Positions 30,631 through 40,158 are shown, numbered from the stretch's first letter. The stretch: DNA of 64,000 nt from an uncultured Eubacteriales bacterium (GCA_900544405.1 UQVA01000001.1:62001-126000), one strand, 5' to 3'. Notes: generated by a model not told the origin, from the letters alone. A program made the numbers and translations.

Positions 30631-33378
30631 ATGGCTGAACAGGATCAGAATAAGAAGAAAAAGAAGGAGCCGAAGCCCCGGCAGGAGTGGAATGCGCCCT
30701 GGTATCTAAAGACCCTCCGGGGCCTCTGGATGGTGCTTTTCGGAGCGTTTAAGGTAGCGGTGGGCGCTGCGGCTACCGTGGCCATCATCGGCATGGTCTG
30801 CTTTATGGTACTGGCCAATGCCACTGGCGACTACCTGCAGGAGGACATCATCCCCGGAGCGGGCGTCGATCTGGCCACGAAGGTACCGGACCGGGCCTCC
30901 CGGCTCTACTATGTGGACTCCAACGACAATATCCAGCTGCTGCGGGTCATGTACGCCAGTGCCAGCCAGGAGGATGCCACCTTTGACGAATTGCCCCAGG
31001 ACCTGATCCATGCGGCGGTGGCCATCGAGGACAAGCGGTTCTTCGAGCATCAGGGCGTGGACTGGGTTACCACCATCAAGGCCTGCGCCCGGATGTTTAT
31101 GAACAACTCCAGCATGGGCGGCTCCACCATCACCCAGCAGATGATCAAGAACTACACCGGCAAGAATGAAATTCTGGTCCAGCGGAAGGTCCAGGAAATT
31201 ATCTCCGGCATTCTGGTGGAGAAGAAATACTCCAAGGAAGAAATTCTGGAAAAGTATATGAATATCATCTATATGGGTGAGGGCTGCTACGGTGTCAAGA
31301 GCGCTGCGGCCTCCTATTTCGGCAAGGAATTGCAGGAACTGACCCTGGCCGAGTGCGCCAGCCTTATCGGCATCACCAACAACCCCTCCCTGTATGACCC
31401 CTATATCAGCGACCAGACCCTTGCCAACAACCGGGAGCGGCAGCTGACCATCCTGGACCAGATGCTGGACCAGGGCTGGATCGATCAGGACCGGTATGAC
31501 GAGGCCGTGGCCCAGGAAATGGTGTTCAAGTCCGGCATTGCCGACGCTGACCGTTGGGTGAAGTGCGAGACCGAGGGCTGCGGCTATCAGGGTCCCGTCC
31601 GGAATCTGGTCCACGAGGAAGGCTCCGACCATTATTATTGCCCCGACTGCGGCAATGAGATCGAGGTCAAGGCCGGCGGTGCTGAGGGCGTGTACTCCTA
31701 CTTTGAGGAGACGGTCATTCAGGATGTGGCCGAGGCCCTGGCCAAGCAGGACGGCATCGAGAATGTGACGATTGAGATCCGGAACGAGTATATCAAGAAG
31801 CTGACCACTGCCGGTTATCATATCTATACCACCCTGAACAAGGATGTGCAGGACCAGGTGGACGCTATCTACAATAATCTGGACGAAATTCCGGAGACCT
31901 ACGGCGGCCAGCAGCTTCTGGCGGCTACCGTCATCATTGATAACCGCACCGGCGATATTTGCGCCCTGGCCGGTGGCGTGGGCGAGAAGGACACCTACTT
32001 TGGCTTCAACTTGGCCACCGATGCCTACCGGGGCAACGGTTCTTCCATCAAGCCCCTGACGGCTTACGCCCCTGCTTTCGAGGCGGGCATGACCCCGGTG
32101 ACGCCCATCTGGGACATTCCGCTGACCTATGACAGCGGTGCCTATCCTTTGAACTTTGACCGGTCCTATTCCTATCGCAGCACCATTCTCAACGCCCTGA
32201 CCAACTCCATCAACGCCGTGGCGGCCTGGATGGTGTATGAGAACGGCATCGATTACAGCTTCGACATCGCTGTTAACAAACTGTGCTTTAAGAAGTATGT
32301 GGAGGAAGAGTATTCCGAGTATTACGACGAGTACGTCACTGACCGGTCCGTCGGCGCTCTGGCTCTGGGCGACCAGATCTATGGCGCCACCGTCCGGGAG
32401 GAGACCGCCGCCTATGCTGCGTTCGCCAACAACGGTATCTACCGGCAGGCACGGACCTTCACCAAAGTCTATGACCGGGACGGCAATCTGGTGCTGGATA
32501 ATACTCAGGAATCCCACGAGGCCTTCAGTGAAAAGACCGTCAACTATATGAATTACTGCCTCCGCAACGCCGTGGTGAACTACACCACCGAGGCCAACCT
32601 GTCCACGGGCATCGCCTACGGCAAGTCCGGTACAACCGGCAACAGCCACGACCGTTGGTACTGCGGCTTCACCAAGTATTACACCAGCTCCGTGTGGGTG
32701 GGCTTTGAGCAGCCGGAAACCATTCGGACCGTCAGCTGGGATAACCCGGCAGCCACCATGTGGCGGAAGGTCATGGAGCCCATCAACGCCGGTAAGGAGG
32801 AGGCTTACCTCCACGACACCAGCGGCATGAGTTATTTCACCATCTGCAAAGACTCCGGCAAGCTGGCTACCGACGCCTGCCGGAAGGATATTCGTATCAC
32901 CTCCGCCGGGTACAGCCCCACCCAGTCCGCCATGGCCTACTGGGAGGATGTGGACCTGGGCTATTGCGACCAGCACGTTCTGGTGGACTACTGCAAGACC
33001 GGCAACGGCGTGGCCACGGACTACTGCAAGAAGTTTGCGGAAGTGGACAAGACCGTTGAAATTGAGGAAGTGGCCCTGGTGAAGCTCACCAAGAGCCAGC
33101 TGGACGACATCATCAAGGCTGGTACCGTGGGCCTGGAGAAGGCGTTCCTGCGGGACGACTATATCTATTATATCAACGACGACGGCACCGATGCGGAGTT
33201 CCACGGCATCAACGGCAACGTGAACACCGATGTGAAGGCCCCCTATCAGGTCTGCACCGTGCACACCAAGGAGGCCTGGGAGGCCTACGAAAAGGCTCAT
33301 CCCTCCAAACCCAGCAATCCGACTACCCCCACGGTGCCCGTTCCCAGCAACCCCACCATCGTGACCCCGGCTTATTAA
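30631..33378 (+). CDS. Class A penicillin-binding protein with a zinc-ribbon insertion
   Basis: The 915-aa bifunctional wall synthase has a cytoplasmic basic tail, a membrane helix (about 40-65) and a GT51 glycosyltransferase domain with EDKRFFEHQG (catalytic Glu133) and GGSTITQQMIKNYTG. The transpeptidase domain has SSIK (Ser471, Lys474), SIN (526-528) and KSGTTG (from 665). Between the two catalytic domains four cysteines, C312-x4-C317-x19-C337-x2-C340 (CETEGC ... YYCPDCG), form a zinc-ribbon-like module not found in textbook PBPs. The C-terminus is Pro/Thr/Ser-rich. It heads a run of closely spaced genes to truA. Confidence 0.95.
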   Translation: MAEQDQNKKKKKEPKPRQEWNAPWYLKTLRGLWMVLFGAFKVAVGAAATVAIIGMVCFMVLANATGDYLQEDIIPGAGVDLATKVPDRASRLYYVDSNDNIQLLRVMYASASQEDATFDELPQDLIHAAVAIEDKRFFEHQGVDWVTTIKACARMFMNNSSMGGSTITQQMIKNYTGKNEILVQRKVQEIISGILVEKKYSKEEILEKYMNIIYMGEGCYGVKSAAASYFGKELQELTLAECASLIGITNNPSLYDPYISDQTLANNRERQLTILDQMLDQGWIDQDRYDEAVAQEMVFKSGIADADRWVKCETEGCGYQGPVRNLVHEEGSDHYYCPDCGNEIEVKAGGAEGVYSYFEETVIQDVAEALAKQDGIENVTIEIRNEYIKKLTTAGYHIYTTLNKDVQDQVDAIYNNLDEIPETYGGQQLLAATVIIDNRTGDICALAGGVGEKDTYFGFNLATDAYRGNGSSIKPLTAYAPAFEAGMTPVTPIWDIPLTYDSGAYPLNFDRSYSYRSTILNALTNSINAVAAWMVYENGIDYSFDIAVNKLCFKKYVEEEYSEYYDEYVTDRSVGALALGDQIYGATVREETAAYAAFANNGIYRQARTFTKVYDRDGNLVLDNTQESHEAFSEKTVNYMNYCLRNAVVNYTTEANLSTGIAYGKSGTTGNSHDRWYCGFTKYYTSSVWVGFEQPETIRTVSWDNPAATMWRKVMEPINAGKEEAYLHDTSGMSYFTICKDSGKLATDACRKDIRITSAGYSPTQSAMAYWEDVDLGYCDQHVLVDYCKTGNGVATDYCKKFAEVDKTVEIEEVALVKLTKSQLDDIIKAGTVGLEKAFLRDDYIYYINDDGTDAEFHGINGNVNTDVKAPYQVCTVHTKEAWEAYEKAHPSKPSNPTTPTVPVPSNPTIVTPAY

Positions 33379-33397
33379 GAGGAGAAATAGAGAAAAT

Positions 33398-34267
33398 ATG
33401 GTTTGGATCTCGGATTTGTGGAAAGATTTTGAAGTGCTGGACACCTCGGAAGGGGAACGGCTGGAGCGGTGGGGCAAATACCTGCTGGTCCGCCCGGACC
33501 CCCAGGTAATCTGGGCTACCCCCCACGCACACCCCGGCTGGAAGCATTATGACGCCCGGTATATCCGCTCGTCTACCGGCGGCGGCCGGTGGTCAGACAA
33601 CGACCTGCCGGAAAAATGGCTCATCCGCTACCGGGATTACCTGACCTTCCAGGTAAAACCCATGAATTTCAAGCATACGGGCGTGTTTCCGGAGCAGGCC
33701 GCCAACTGGGACTTTATCCGGGAAAAGGTGGCCTCCGCCAACCGGCCCGTGCGGGTGCTGAATCTCTTCGCTTATTCCGGCGGCGCTACCTTGGCGGCGG
33801 CAGCGGGCGGCGCAGAGGTCTTCCATGTGGATGCGGCCAAGGGCATGGTGGCCTGGGCCAAGGAAAACGCCAAGGCCTCCGGCCTGGAGGACAAGCCCAT
33901 CCACTGGATCGTGGACGACTGCGGCAAGTTCATCCAGCGGGAGATTCGCCGGGGACGGCGCTACGACGGTATCGTCATGGACCCGCCAAGCTATGGCCGG
34001 GGTCCCAGCGGGGAAATTTGGAAAATGGAGACCAGTTTCTATCCCTTCCTGCTGGAAACGGCGAAGCTGCTCACCGACAATCCCCTGTTCGTTATCATCA
34101 ATTCTTACACCACCGGCCTGGCCCCCTCTGCGGTGGGGTATGCGGCCGATACGGTGTTCGGAAAGACCCACGGCGGCAAGACGGCGGTAGGGGAGCTTGG
34201 GCTTCCCGTCACCGAGACCGGGTTTGTGCTGCCCTGCGGCTCCACCGGCCGGTGGACGCCGGATTAA
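33398..34267 (+). CDS. SAM-dependent methyltransferase of the RlmI/RlmK type
   Basis: The 289-aa protein has motif I in LNLFAYSGGATLAAAAGGAE, motif II around VFHVDAAKGMVAWAKENA and motif IV DPPSYGRGPSGE (Asp about 195). This pattern belongs to rRNA large-subunit methyltransferases such as RlmI. An N-terminal PUA domain is not obvious; the first 60 residues form a different short domain. The target base is unknown. It sits 20 nt after the PBP gene and 12 nt before ecfA1. Confidence 0.85.
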   Translation: MVWISDLWKDFEVLDTSEGERLERWGKYLLVRPDPQVIWATPHAHPGWKHYDARYIRSSTGGGRWSDNDLPEKWLIRYRDYLTFQVKPMNFKHTGVFPEQAANWDFIREKVASANRPVRVLNLFAYSGGATLAAAAGGAEVFHVDAAKGMVAWAKENAKASGLEDKPIHWIVDDCGKFIQREIRRGRRYDGIVMDPPSYGRGPSGEIWKMETSFYPFLLETAKLLTDNPLFVIINSYTTGLAPSAVGYAADTVFGKTHGGKTAVGELGLPVTETGFVLPCGSTGRWTPD

Positions 34268-34279
34268 GGAGGAATTCCG

Positions 34280-35128
34280 TTGCAGGAAACCATTCAGACA
34301 GAGCATTTGGCATATACGTATCCGGGCGTGGAGGACACGCCCGGCGTTGCCGTATTTAAGGACCTGAACCTGACCATCGAAAACGGCAGCTTTGTGGCCA
34401 TACTGGGCAGCAACGGCTGCGGAAAATCCACCCTGGCCAAGCATTTCAACGCCATCCTGCTGCCCACCGGCGGCAAGGTCTGGGTCTACGGCATGGACAC
34501 CGCCGACGAGGAAAAGCTCATTCAGATTCGCCGCAGCGTGGGCATGGTGTTCCAGAACCCGGATAACCAGATCGTGGCGAATGTAGTCGAGGAAGATGTG
34601 GCCTTCGGCCCGGAAAATCTGGGCGTGGCCAGCCCGGAAATCCGCCGGAGGGTGGAACTGGCCCTGAAACAGGTGGGCATGTATGAGTACCGGGAGCACG
34701 CCCCGCACCTGCTCTCCGGCGGGCAGAAGCAGCGCATTGCCATTGCGGGCGTCATTGCCATGGAGCCGAAGTGCATCGTCCTGGACGAACCCACCGCCAT
34801 GCTGGACCCCAAGGGCCGACGGGAGGTCATGGAGACCGTCCTGCGGCTGAATCGGGAAAAGGGCATTACCGTGATTTTAATTACCCACCACATGGATGAG
34901 GCCGCTCAGGCGGGCAGGGTGGTGGTGCTGCATCAGGGGCAAATTGCCGCCGACGGCACCCCGAAGGAAGTTTTTTCCCAGGTGGACCTGCTGCACCGGC
35001 TGGGGCTGGCCGCCCCGGACACGGTGGAGCTGTGCTGGGAACTGGACCGGAGGGGCTTCCGCCTGCCCCTGGACCGGCTGACCATCGAAGAATGCGGGCA
35101 GGCACTTTACGAGTCGGTAATGGCCTGA
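34280..35128 (+). CDS. ecfA1: ECF transporter ATPase EcfA1
   Basis: The 282-aa ATPase energises energy-coupling-factor vitamin or metal uptake. Marks are Walker A GSNGCGKST, Q-loop VFQNPDNQIVANVVEEDVAF (the ECF-type NPDNQ), signature LLSGGQKQR, Walker B CIVLDEPTAMLDP and switch ITHHMDEA. It starts at TTG, 7 nt after AAGGAGG. It forms a module with ecfA2 and ecfT. No S component is in the window, so the substrate is set elsewhere, as in group II ECF systems. Confidence 0.96.
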   Translation: MQETIQTEHLAYTYPGVEDTPGVAVFKDLNLTIENGSFVAILGSNGCGKSTLAKHFNAILLPTGGKVWVYGMDTADEEKLIQIRRSVGMVFQNPDNQIVANVVEEDVAFGPENLGVASPEIRRRVELALKQVGMYEYREHAPHLLSGGQKQRIAIAGVIAMEPKCIVLDEPTAMLDPKGRREVMETVLRLNREKGITVILITHHMDEAAQAGRVVVLHQGQIAADGTPKEVFSQVDLLHRLGLAAPDTVELCWELDRRGFRLPLDRLTIEECGQALYESVMA

Positions 35129-35146
35129 CCCTTGGAGGAATGAACA

Positions 35147-36007
35147 TTGACCCCAATTCTTGAAGTCCGGGACCTGACGCATATTTACTCCGTCGGGACC
35201 CCGTTTGAACATACCGCTCTGGACCATGTGTCGTTTTCCGTCGAGAAGGGCGAATTCCTGGGTATCATCGGCCACACCGGCTCCGGAAAATCCACCCTCA
35301 TCCAGCACCTGAACGGCCTTCTGAAGCCCACCGACGGAGAGGTGCTGCTGTCCGGGCAGAATATCTGGGAGAGCAAGCAGGTGACCCGTGCCTGCCGGTT
35401 CCGGGTGGGCCTGGTGTTCCAGTACCCGGAATATCAGCTTTTTGAGGAGACCGTTTATAAGGACATCGCTTTCGGCCCCAAGAACATGGGCCTGAAGCCG
35501 GACGAAATTGACCGGCGGGTTCGGGAGGCCGCAGGCTTCGTGGGCCTGAAGCCGGAGCAGCTGGAAGTCTCGCCCTTTGACCTGTCCGGAGGACAGAAGC
35601 GCCGGGTGGCCATTGCAGGCGTCATCGCCATGGAGCCGGAGGTGCTGATCTTGGACGAACCCACCGCCGGACTGGACCCGGTGGGCCGGGAAGAAATCCT
35701 CGGCAACATCTGCGCCTACCAGAAGGCAAAAAATGCCACCATCCTGATGGTCAGCCACTCCATGAGCGACGTGGCCCGGCTTTCGGACCGGCTGCTGGTG
35801 ATGAACGGCTCCAAGCTGGCCCTGATGGGCAAGCCGGAGGAGGTTTTCTCCCATGCGGAGGAGCTGCTTTCCATGGGCCTGGACATACCGCCTGTGACCC
35901 GTGTGTTCCTGGACCTGCGCCGCCGGGGGCTGGACGTGCCGCCGGTGTACACCATGGAACAGGCCGTGGCGGTGCTGAGCAAGTATCGGGAGGCGGGAAA
36001 ATGCTGA
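35147..36007 (+). CDS. ecfA2: ECF transporter ATPase EcfA2
   Basis: The 286-aa partner ATPase has GHTGSGKST, VFQYPEYQLFEETVYKDIAFG (the EYQLFE Q-loop typical of EcfA2), the signature DLSGGQKRR, VLILDEPTAGLDP and VSHSMSDV. It starts at TTG, 8 nt after GGAGG, and overlaps ecfT by 7 bp. EcfA1 and EcfA2 form the heterodimeric motor. Confidence 0.96.
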   Translation: MTPILEVRDLTHIYSVGTPFEHTALDHVSFSVEKGEFLGIIGHTGSGKSTLIQHLNGLLKPTDGEVLLSGQNIWESKQVTRACRFRVGLVFQYPEYQLFEETVYKDIAFGPKNMGLKPDEIDRRVREAAGFVGLKPEQLEVSPFDLSGGQKRRVAIAGVIAMEPEVLILDEPTAGLDPVGREEILGNICAYQKAKNATILMVSHSMSDVARLSDRLLVMNGSKLALMGKPEEVFSHAEELLSMGLDIPPVTRVFLDLRRRGLDVPPVYTMEQAVAVLSKYREAGKC

Positions 36008-36807
36008 AAGACATTACCTTGGGCCAGTATTTCCCCGGAAATTCCGTGGTCCATCGGCTGGACCCCCGGGCCAAGCTGCTGCTGCTAATCGTTTATATCG
36101 TGGCCCTCTTTGTGGCGGTAAGCTGGATTTCTTATGCCGTGATGCTCATTTGCCTCTGCACGGTCATTGCCATCTCGAAGATACCCCCCAAGGCCATTCT
36201 GCGGGGCATGAAGCCATTGGTGATGATCCTGATTTTCACCGCCGTGCTGAACATTTTCTTCTCCCAGGGGGAAACGGTCCTCGTGTCCTTCTGGAAGCTG
36301 ACCATTACCCTGGAGGGCTTGCTGCGGGCTGTGCAGATGATGGTCCGCATCCTGATGCTGGTGTCCGGCACGTTTCTGCTGACCTACACCACCTCGCCCA
36401 TTGCCTTGACCGATGCGCTGGAATCCCTTCTGGGACCCCTGAAAGCCATCCATGTGCCGGTCCACGAGCTGAGCATGATGATGTGCATTGCCCTGCGCTT
36501 CATCCCGACCTTAATCGAAGAAACGGATAAGATCATGTCCGCTCAGCGGTCCCGTGGTGCGGATTTTGAAAACGGCAGCCTCATGGAGCGGGTGAAGGCC
36601 CTGATTCCCATTCTGGTGCCGCTGTTCATCAGCGCTTTCCGCCGGGCCGACGAGTTGGCCACGGCCATGGAATGCCGCTGCTATCATGGCGGCGAAGGCC
36701 GCACGAAAATGAAGCTGCTCCGCTATGGCCGCAATGATTATATTGCGTTTCTGCTGGGCATTGTTCTGCTGGCGGTGATTTTCACCCTGGTACACTTCGG
36801 ACTGTGA
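36001..36807 (+). CDS. ecfT: ECF transporter transmembrane subunit EcfT
   Basis: The 268-aa membrane protein has several helices and two coupling motifs that dock to the ATPases: AQRSRGAD (Ala-Arg-Gly type, about residue 180) and the MECRCYHGGEGRT segment (about 225). The start DITLGQYFPGNSVVHRLDPRAKLL is typical. It links the motor to exchangeable S components. Confidence 0.95.
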   Translation: MLKDITLGQYFPGNSVVHRLDPRAKLLLLIVYIVALFVAVSWISYAVMLICLCTVIAISKIPPKAILRGMKPLVMILIFTAVLNIFFSQGETVLVSFWKLTITLEGLLRAVQMMVRILMLVSGTFLLTYTTSPIALTDALESLLGPLKAIHVPVHELSMMMCIALRFIPTLIEETDKIMSAQRSRGADFENGSLMERVKALIPILVPLFISAFRRADELATAMECRCYHGGEGRTKMKLLRYGRNDYIAFLLGIVLLAVIFTLVHFGL

Positions 36808-36813
36808 GGACTT

Positions 36814-37587
36814 ATGCGAAATCTTGCGGTTTTCCTCATTTATGAGGGTACGGCCTATCATGGCTGGCAAATTCAGCAGGGCCTTCCCACGGTCCAGGAG
36901 ACGCTGGCGAAGGCCGTGGCGGATGTGGTGGGCGGTCCCGTCCATGTGGCGGGCTGCGGCCGCACCGATGCCGGGGTCCATGCCCGGTGCTACTGCGCCA
37001 ATTTTCGCACGGAGAGCCGAATTCCCGTGGACCGGCTGCCCTATGCCCTGAATACCCATCTGCCCCCCGACATCGTTGTCACCGGAGCCAGGGAGGTCAG
37101 CGAGAATTTCAACGCCGTGGGGTCCTGCGTGAAAAAAGAATATACCTATATGATCTACAACTCCCGTGTCCGGGACCCCTTCTATGTGAACCGGGCCTGG
37201 TTTTATCCCCGGCACCTGGACGAACACATTATGGCGGAGGCCGCCGCCCAGTTTGTGGGGACCCACGACTTTGCCGCCGTCCGGTCCGTGGGCACGGATG
37301 TGAAGTCCACGGTGCGGACCGTGTACGCCTACGATGTGTGGCGGGAGGCGGAGCGCATTTACCTACGGGTCAGCGCCAACGGCTTCCTCTATAATATGGC
37401 CCGGGCCATGGCCGGAACGGTGGTCTACGCCGCCGAGGGCAAAATTGCAACCAAGGACATCGGAGCCATCCTGGACTCCGGCAACCGGACCGCCGCCGGA
37501 CCCACGGTCCCCGCCGGGGGGTTGTACATGACCGGCGTGTGGTACGACAAGGGGCAAGACCGCTTTTTCCTGAACAACGGCTTTTGA
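36814..37587 (+). CDS. truA: tRNA pseudouridine synthase A (positions 38-40)
   Basis: The 257-aa enzyme has the catalytic Asp in GCGRTDAGVHARCYCANF, DRLPYALNTHLPPD, and VGTHDFAAVRSVG. Length and motifs match TruA. It starts 6 nt after ecfT, the same ECF-truA arrangement seen in many Firmicutes. A hairpin that may terminate the operon follows. Confidence 0.96.
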   Translation: MRNLAVFLIYEGTAYHGWQIQQGLPTVQETLAKAVADVVGGPVHVAGCGRTDAGVHARCYCANFRTESRIPVDRLPYALNTHLPPDIVVTGAREVSENFNAVGSCVKKEYTYMIYNSRVRDPFYVNRAWFYPRHLDEHIMAEAAAQFVGTHDFAAVRSVGTDVKSTVRTVYAYDVWREAERIYLRVSANGFLYNMARAMAGTVVYAAEGKIATKDIGAILDSGNRTAAGPTVPAGGLYMTGVWYDKGQDRFFLNNGF

Positions 37588-37614
37588 TAATTCATAATTT
37601 GTTATTTTCTTTTC

Positions 37615-37653
37615 CCGTCCTTTGTGCTATACTAGGCGCAAAGGACGGCTTTT
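37615..37653 (+). terminator. Terminator of the PBP-ECF-truA operon, or operator of clpE
   Basis: CCGTCCTTTG (37615-37624) pairs with CAAAGGACGG (37639-37648), followed by CTTTTT. A good -10 box, TATACT (37628-37633), lies in the loop, with only a weak TTTTCT -35. The hairpin may be a terminator, a repressor site around the clpE promoter, or both. Confidence 0.6.
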
Positions 37654-37671
37654 TACAAGGAGTGATACCAA

Positions 37672-39945
37672 ATGCAGCCGAAAATGTGCAGCAAATGCAA
37701 GAAGAATATTGCCGTGGTGTTTGTCACCAAGGTGGAGAACGGCGTGACCATGAACGAAGGTTACTGCCTGAAATGCGCCAAAAGCCTGGGGATCCCCCAG
37801 ATCGATGCGGCGGTGAAGCAGATGGGCATTTCCGAGGATGACCTGGATATGCTCAGCGACGAAATGAGTTCCATCTTTGGCCAGAGCGAGGAAAACGAGG
37901 ACGGGGAGAATGATGCCCAGACTGCCACATTTCCCCTGCTGAACCAGCTTTTCGGCACCGGCAGCAATCTGCCCGCCAAGGAAAAGGAGGAAAAGCAGCA
38001 GGAAGCGCCCCCCAAGGAGGAGAAGAAAAAGTCCAAGAAGCACAAATTCCTGGACGCCTACTGCATGGACCTGACCGGCCGGGCCAGAGGCGGGAAGCTG
38101 GATAAAGTCATCGGCCGGGATGTGGAGACCGAGCGGGTCATTCAGATTCTGAACCGCCGCCAGAAGAACAATCCCTGCCTCATCGGCGAGCCGGGCGTTG
38201 GCAAGACCGCCATTGCCGAAGGATTGGCCCAGCGCATTGCCGCCGGGGACGTGCCCTTCAAGCTTCGGGACAAGGAAGTGTTTCTGCTGGACCTGACGGC
38301 CCTGGTGGCAGGGACCCAGTTCCGTGGCCAGTTCGAGAGCCGCATGAAGAGCCTCATCGGCGAGATCAAAGAGTGCGGCAACATCATCCTGGTCATTGAC
38401 GAGGTCCACAATCTGGTGGGTGCCGGAGACGCCGAAGGCTCCATGAATGCCGCCAACATCCTGAAACCGGCCCTGTCCCGAGGCGAAATTCAGGTCATCG
38501 GCGCAACGACCTTCAATGAATACCGGAAGTACATCGAAAAGGATGCGGCGCTGGAGCGCCGGTTCCAGCCGGTGAACGTGGCGGAGCCGACCATCGAGGA
38601 AGCCTGCCAGATCATGCAGGGCATCGCCAAAAGCTACGCCCAGTTCCATGGGGTGGCGGTGTCCCCGGAAATTGCACGCCAGTGCGTGATCTTGTCCGAG
38701 CGGTACATCACCGACCGGTTCCTACCGGACAAGGCCATCGACCTGCTGGATGAGGCCTGTTCCGACGTGAACCTCCGCTGCAAAGAGATTTCCCGGATGG
38801 CGGAACTGAAAAAAGAGCGGGACGATTATGAATTGGAACTGCGGATGCTCACCGAGGACACGGAGAACGAGCATTTTGAGCGCTTGGCGGAAATCCGCAG
38901 CAAGCTGTGCCGCATTGCCGGGGAAATTGAAGAACTGGAAAAGCTGCCCGCCCCGGCTGTGACCATGGAAAATCTGGCCCGTATCATCGAGCTTTGGACC
39001 AAAATCCCCGCAACGAAGATCAAGGCACAGGAGTACGAGCAGATTCGGGGCCTGGGGGACCGGCTCCGGAAGCATATCGTGGGCCAGGACCAGGCGGTGG
39101 ACGCCGTGGCCCGTGCCATCCGGCGGAACCGGGTGGGTATTTCCCCCAAGCGCCGTCCGGTAAGCTTCATCTTCGTGGGCCCCACCGGCGTGGGCAAGAC
39201 GGAACTGGTGAAGTGCCTGGCCAACGACCTGTTTGACTCCACCGACGCCCTCATCCGTCTGGATATGTCCGAGTACATGGAGAAGCACACCGTCTCCAAG
39301 CTGATCGGGTCTCCTCCCGGCTATGTGGGCTATGACGAAGCCGGACAGCTGACGGAGAAGATTCGTCGGAAGCCTTACAGCGTGGTGCTGTTCGATGAGA
39401 TCGAAAAGGCCCACCCGGATGTGCTGAACATCCTGCTGCAGGTGCTGGACGATGGTCGCATCACCGATGCTCAGGGCCGGCTGGTGAACTTTGAAAATGC
39501 CATTATCGTCATGACCTCCAACGCCGGGTCCGAGGGCAACGTGTCCAGTCTGGGCTTTGACCGGGGCGTACAGGCCGACGAGGAGAGGACCATGAAGGCC
39601 CTGCGTTCCTTCCTGCGGCCGGAGTTCCTGAACCGGGTGGACGAGATCATCACCTTCAACCACCTGACCAAGGAGAACTTCCGCAACATTGCGGGCATTA
39701 TGCTGGGCGAATTGAAGGACAGCCTGGCCAACCGGGAGTTGACCTTCACCTGGGACGAGAGCCTGGTGGACTATCTGGTGGACAAGGCTTACTCCGTGAC
39801 CTACGGTGCCCGGAATCTCCGCCGGGTGCTGGAGCAGGATGTGGAGGACCCCATCAGCGAAAAAATCATTGATTCCTTTGAAGCGCCCATCAGCGTCCTT
39901 TCCGCCCGTGCGGAAAACGGCAAGGTGGTCGTGGAAGCGAAATAA
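37672..39945 (+). CDS. clpE: ClpE-type AAA+ unfoldase with N-terminal zinc finger
   Basis: The 757-aa protein has an N-terminal zinc finger (MCSKCKKN ... YCLKCAKSLG), not the usual Clp_N repeats. A charged Glu/Lys linker (about 75-125) follows, then the first AAA+ domain with GEPGVGKT (from 172) and VIDEVHNLVGAG, a coiled-coil middle region, and the second AAA+ with GPTGVGKT (from 503) and LFDEIEKAHPD. After TSNAG, SSLGFDRG contains an LGF loop like the ClpP-docking tripeptide. That set matches ClpE. It should unfold damaged proteins for ClpP. No CtsR box with the GGTCAAA pattern is visible. Confidence 0.9.
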   Translation: MQPKMCSKCKKNIAVVFVTKVENGVTMNEGYCLKCAKSLGIPQIDAAVKQMGISEDDLDMLSDEMSSIFGQSEENEDGENDAQTATFPLLNQLFGTGSNLPAKEKEEKQQEAPPKEEKKKSKKHKFLDAYCMDLTGRARGGKLDKVIGRDVETERVIQILNRRQKNNPCLIGEPGVGKTAIAEGLAQRIAAGDVPFKLRDKEVFLLDLTALVAGTQFRGQFESRMKSLIGEIKECGNIILVIDEVHNLVGAGDAEGSMNAANILKPALSRGEIQVIGATTFNEYRKYIEKDAALERRFQPVNVAEPTIEEACQIMQGIAKSYAQFHGVAVSPEIARQCVILSERYITDRFLPDKAIDLLDEACSDVNLRCKEISRMAELKKERDDYELELRMLTEDTENEHFERLAEIRSKLCRIAGEIEELEKLPAPAVTMENLARIIELWTKIPATKIKAQEYEQIRGLGDRLRKHIVGQDQAVDAVARAIRRNRVGISPKRRPVSFIFVGPTGVGKTELVKCLANDLFDSTDALIRLDMSEYMEKHTVSKLIGSPPGYVGYDEAGQLTEKIRRKPYSVVLFDEIEKAHPDVLNILLQVLDDGRITDAQGRLVNFENAIIVMTSNAGSEGNVSSLGFDRGVQADEERTMKALRSFLRPEFLNRVDEIITFNHLTKENFRNIAGIMLGELKDSLANRELTFTWDESLVDYLVDKAYSVTYGARNLRRVLEQDVEDPISEKIIDSFEAPISVLSARAENGKVVVEAK

Positions 39946-39963
39946 AGAGGGGAGCGAAGCAAA

Positions 39964-40158
39964 ATGGCAGTTCATTTGAATCCCGACAAGGAAGTCGTGG
40001 CTACCGTGAAGGAGGGCCTGAAGCGGACCGGAGGCTATTGCCCCTGCCGCCTGGAGCGGACCGAGGATACCAAGTGCATGTGCAAGGAATTCCGGGACCA
40101 GATCGCTGATCCGAATTTCAAGGGGTTTTGCCACTGCTACCTGTATTATAAGGACTGA
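39964..40158 (+). CDS. Ferredoxin-thioredoxin reductase catalytic-domain-like protein
   Basis: The 64-aa protein carries three paired-cysteine motifs in the FTR order: CPC (26-28), CMC (38-40) and CHC (56-58), with GFCHCYLYYKD at the end. In true FTR these six cysteines hold a 4Fe-4S cluster next to a redox disulfide, but the spacing here is shorter between the first two motifs (9 residues against 16). It should be an electron-transfer or thiol-redox protein in the cytoplasm. It follows clpE by 18 nt, which suggests co-expression under stress (inference). Confidence 0.82.
   Translation: MAVHLNPDKEVVATVKEGLKRTGGYCPCRLERTEDTKCMCKEFRDQIADPNFKGFCHCYLYYKD

Noticed and set aside
30706..33477. A 923-codon minus-strand frame opposite the class A PBP gene
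   Set aside because: The plus-strand protein has all PBP motifs. The antisense product is compositionally biased and has no ribosome site.
37605..37671. CtsR operator upstream of clpE
   Set aside because: The inverted repeat CCGTCCTTTG/CAAAGGACGG does not contain the GGTCAAA heptamer of CtsR sites.
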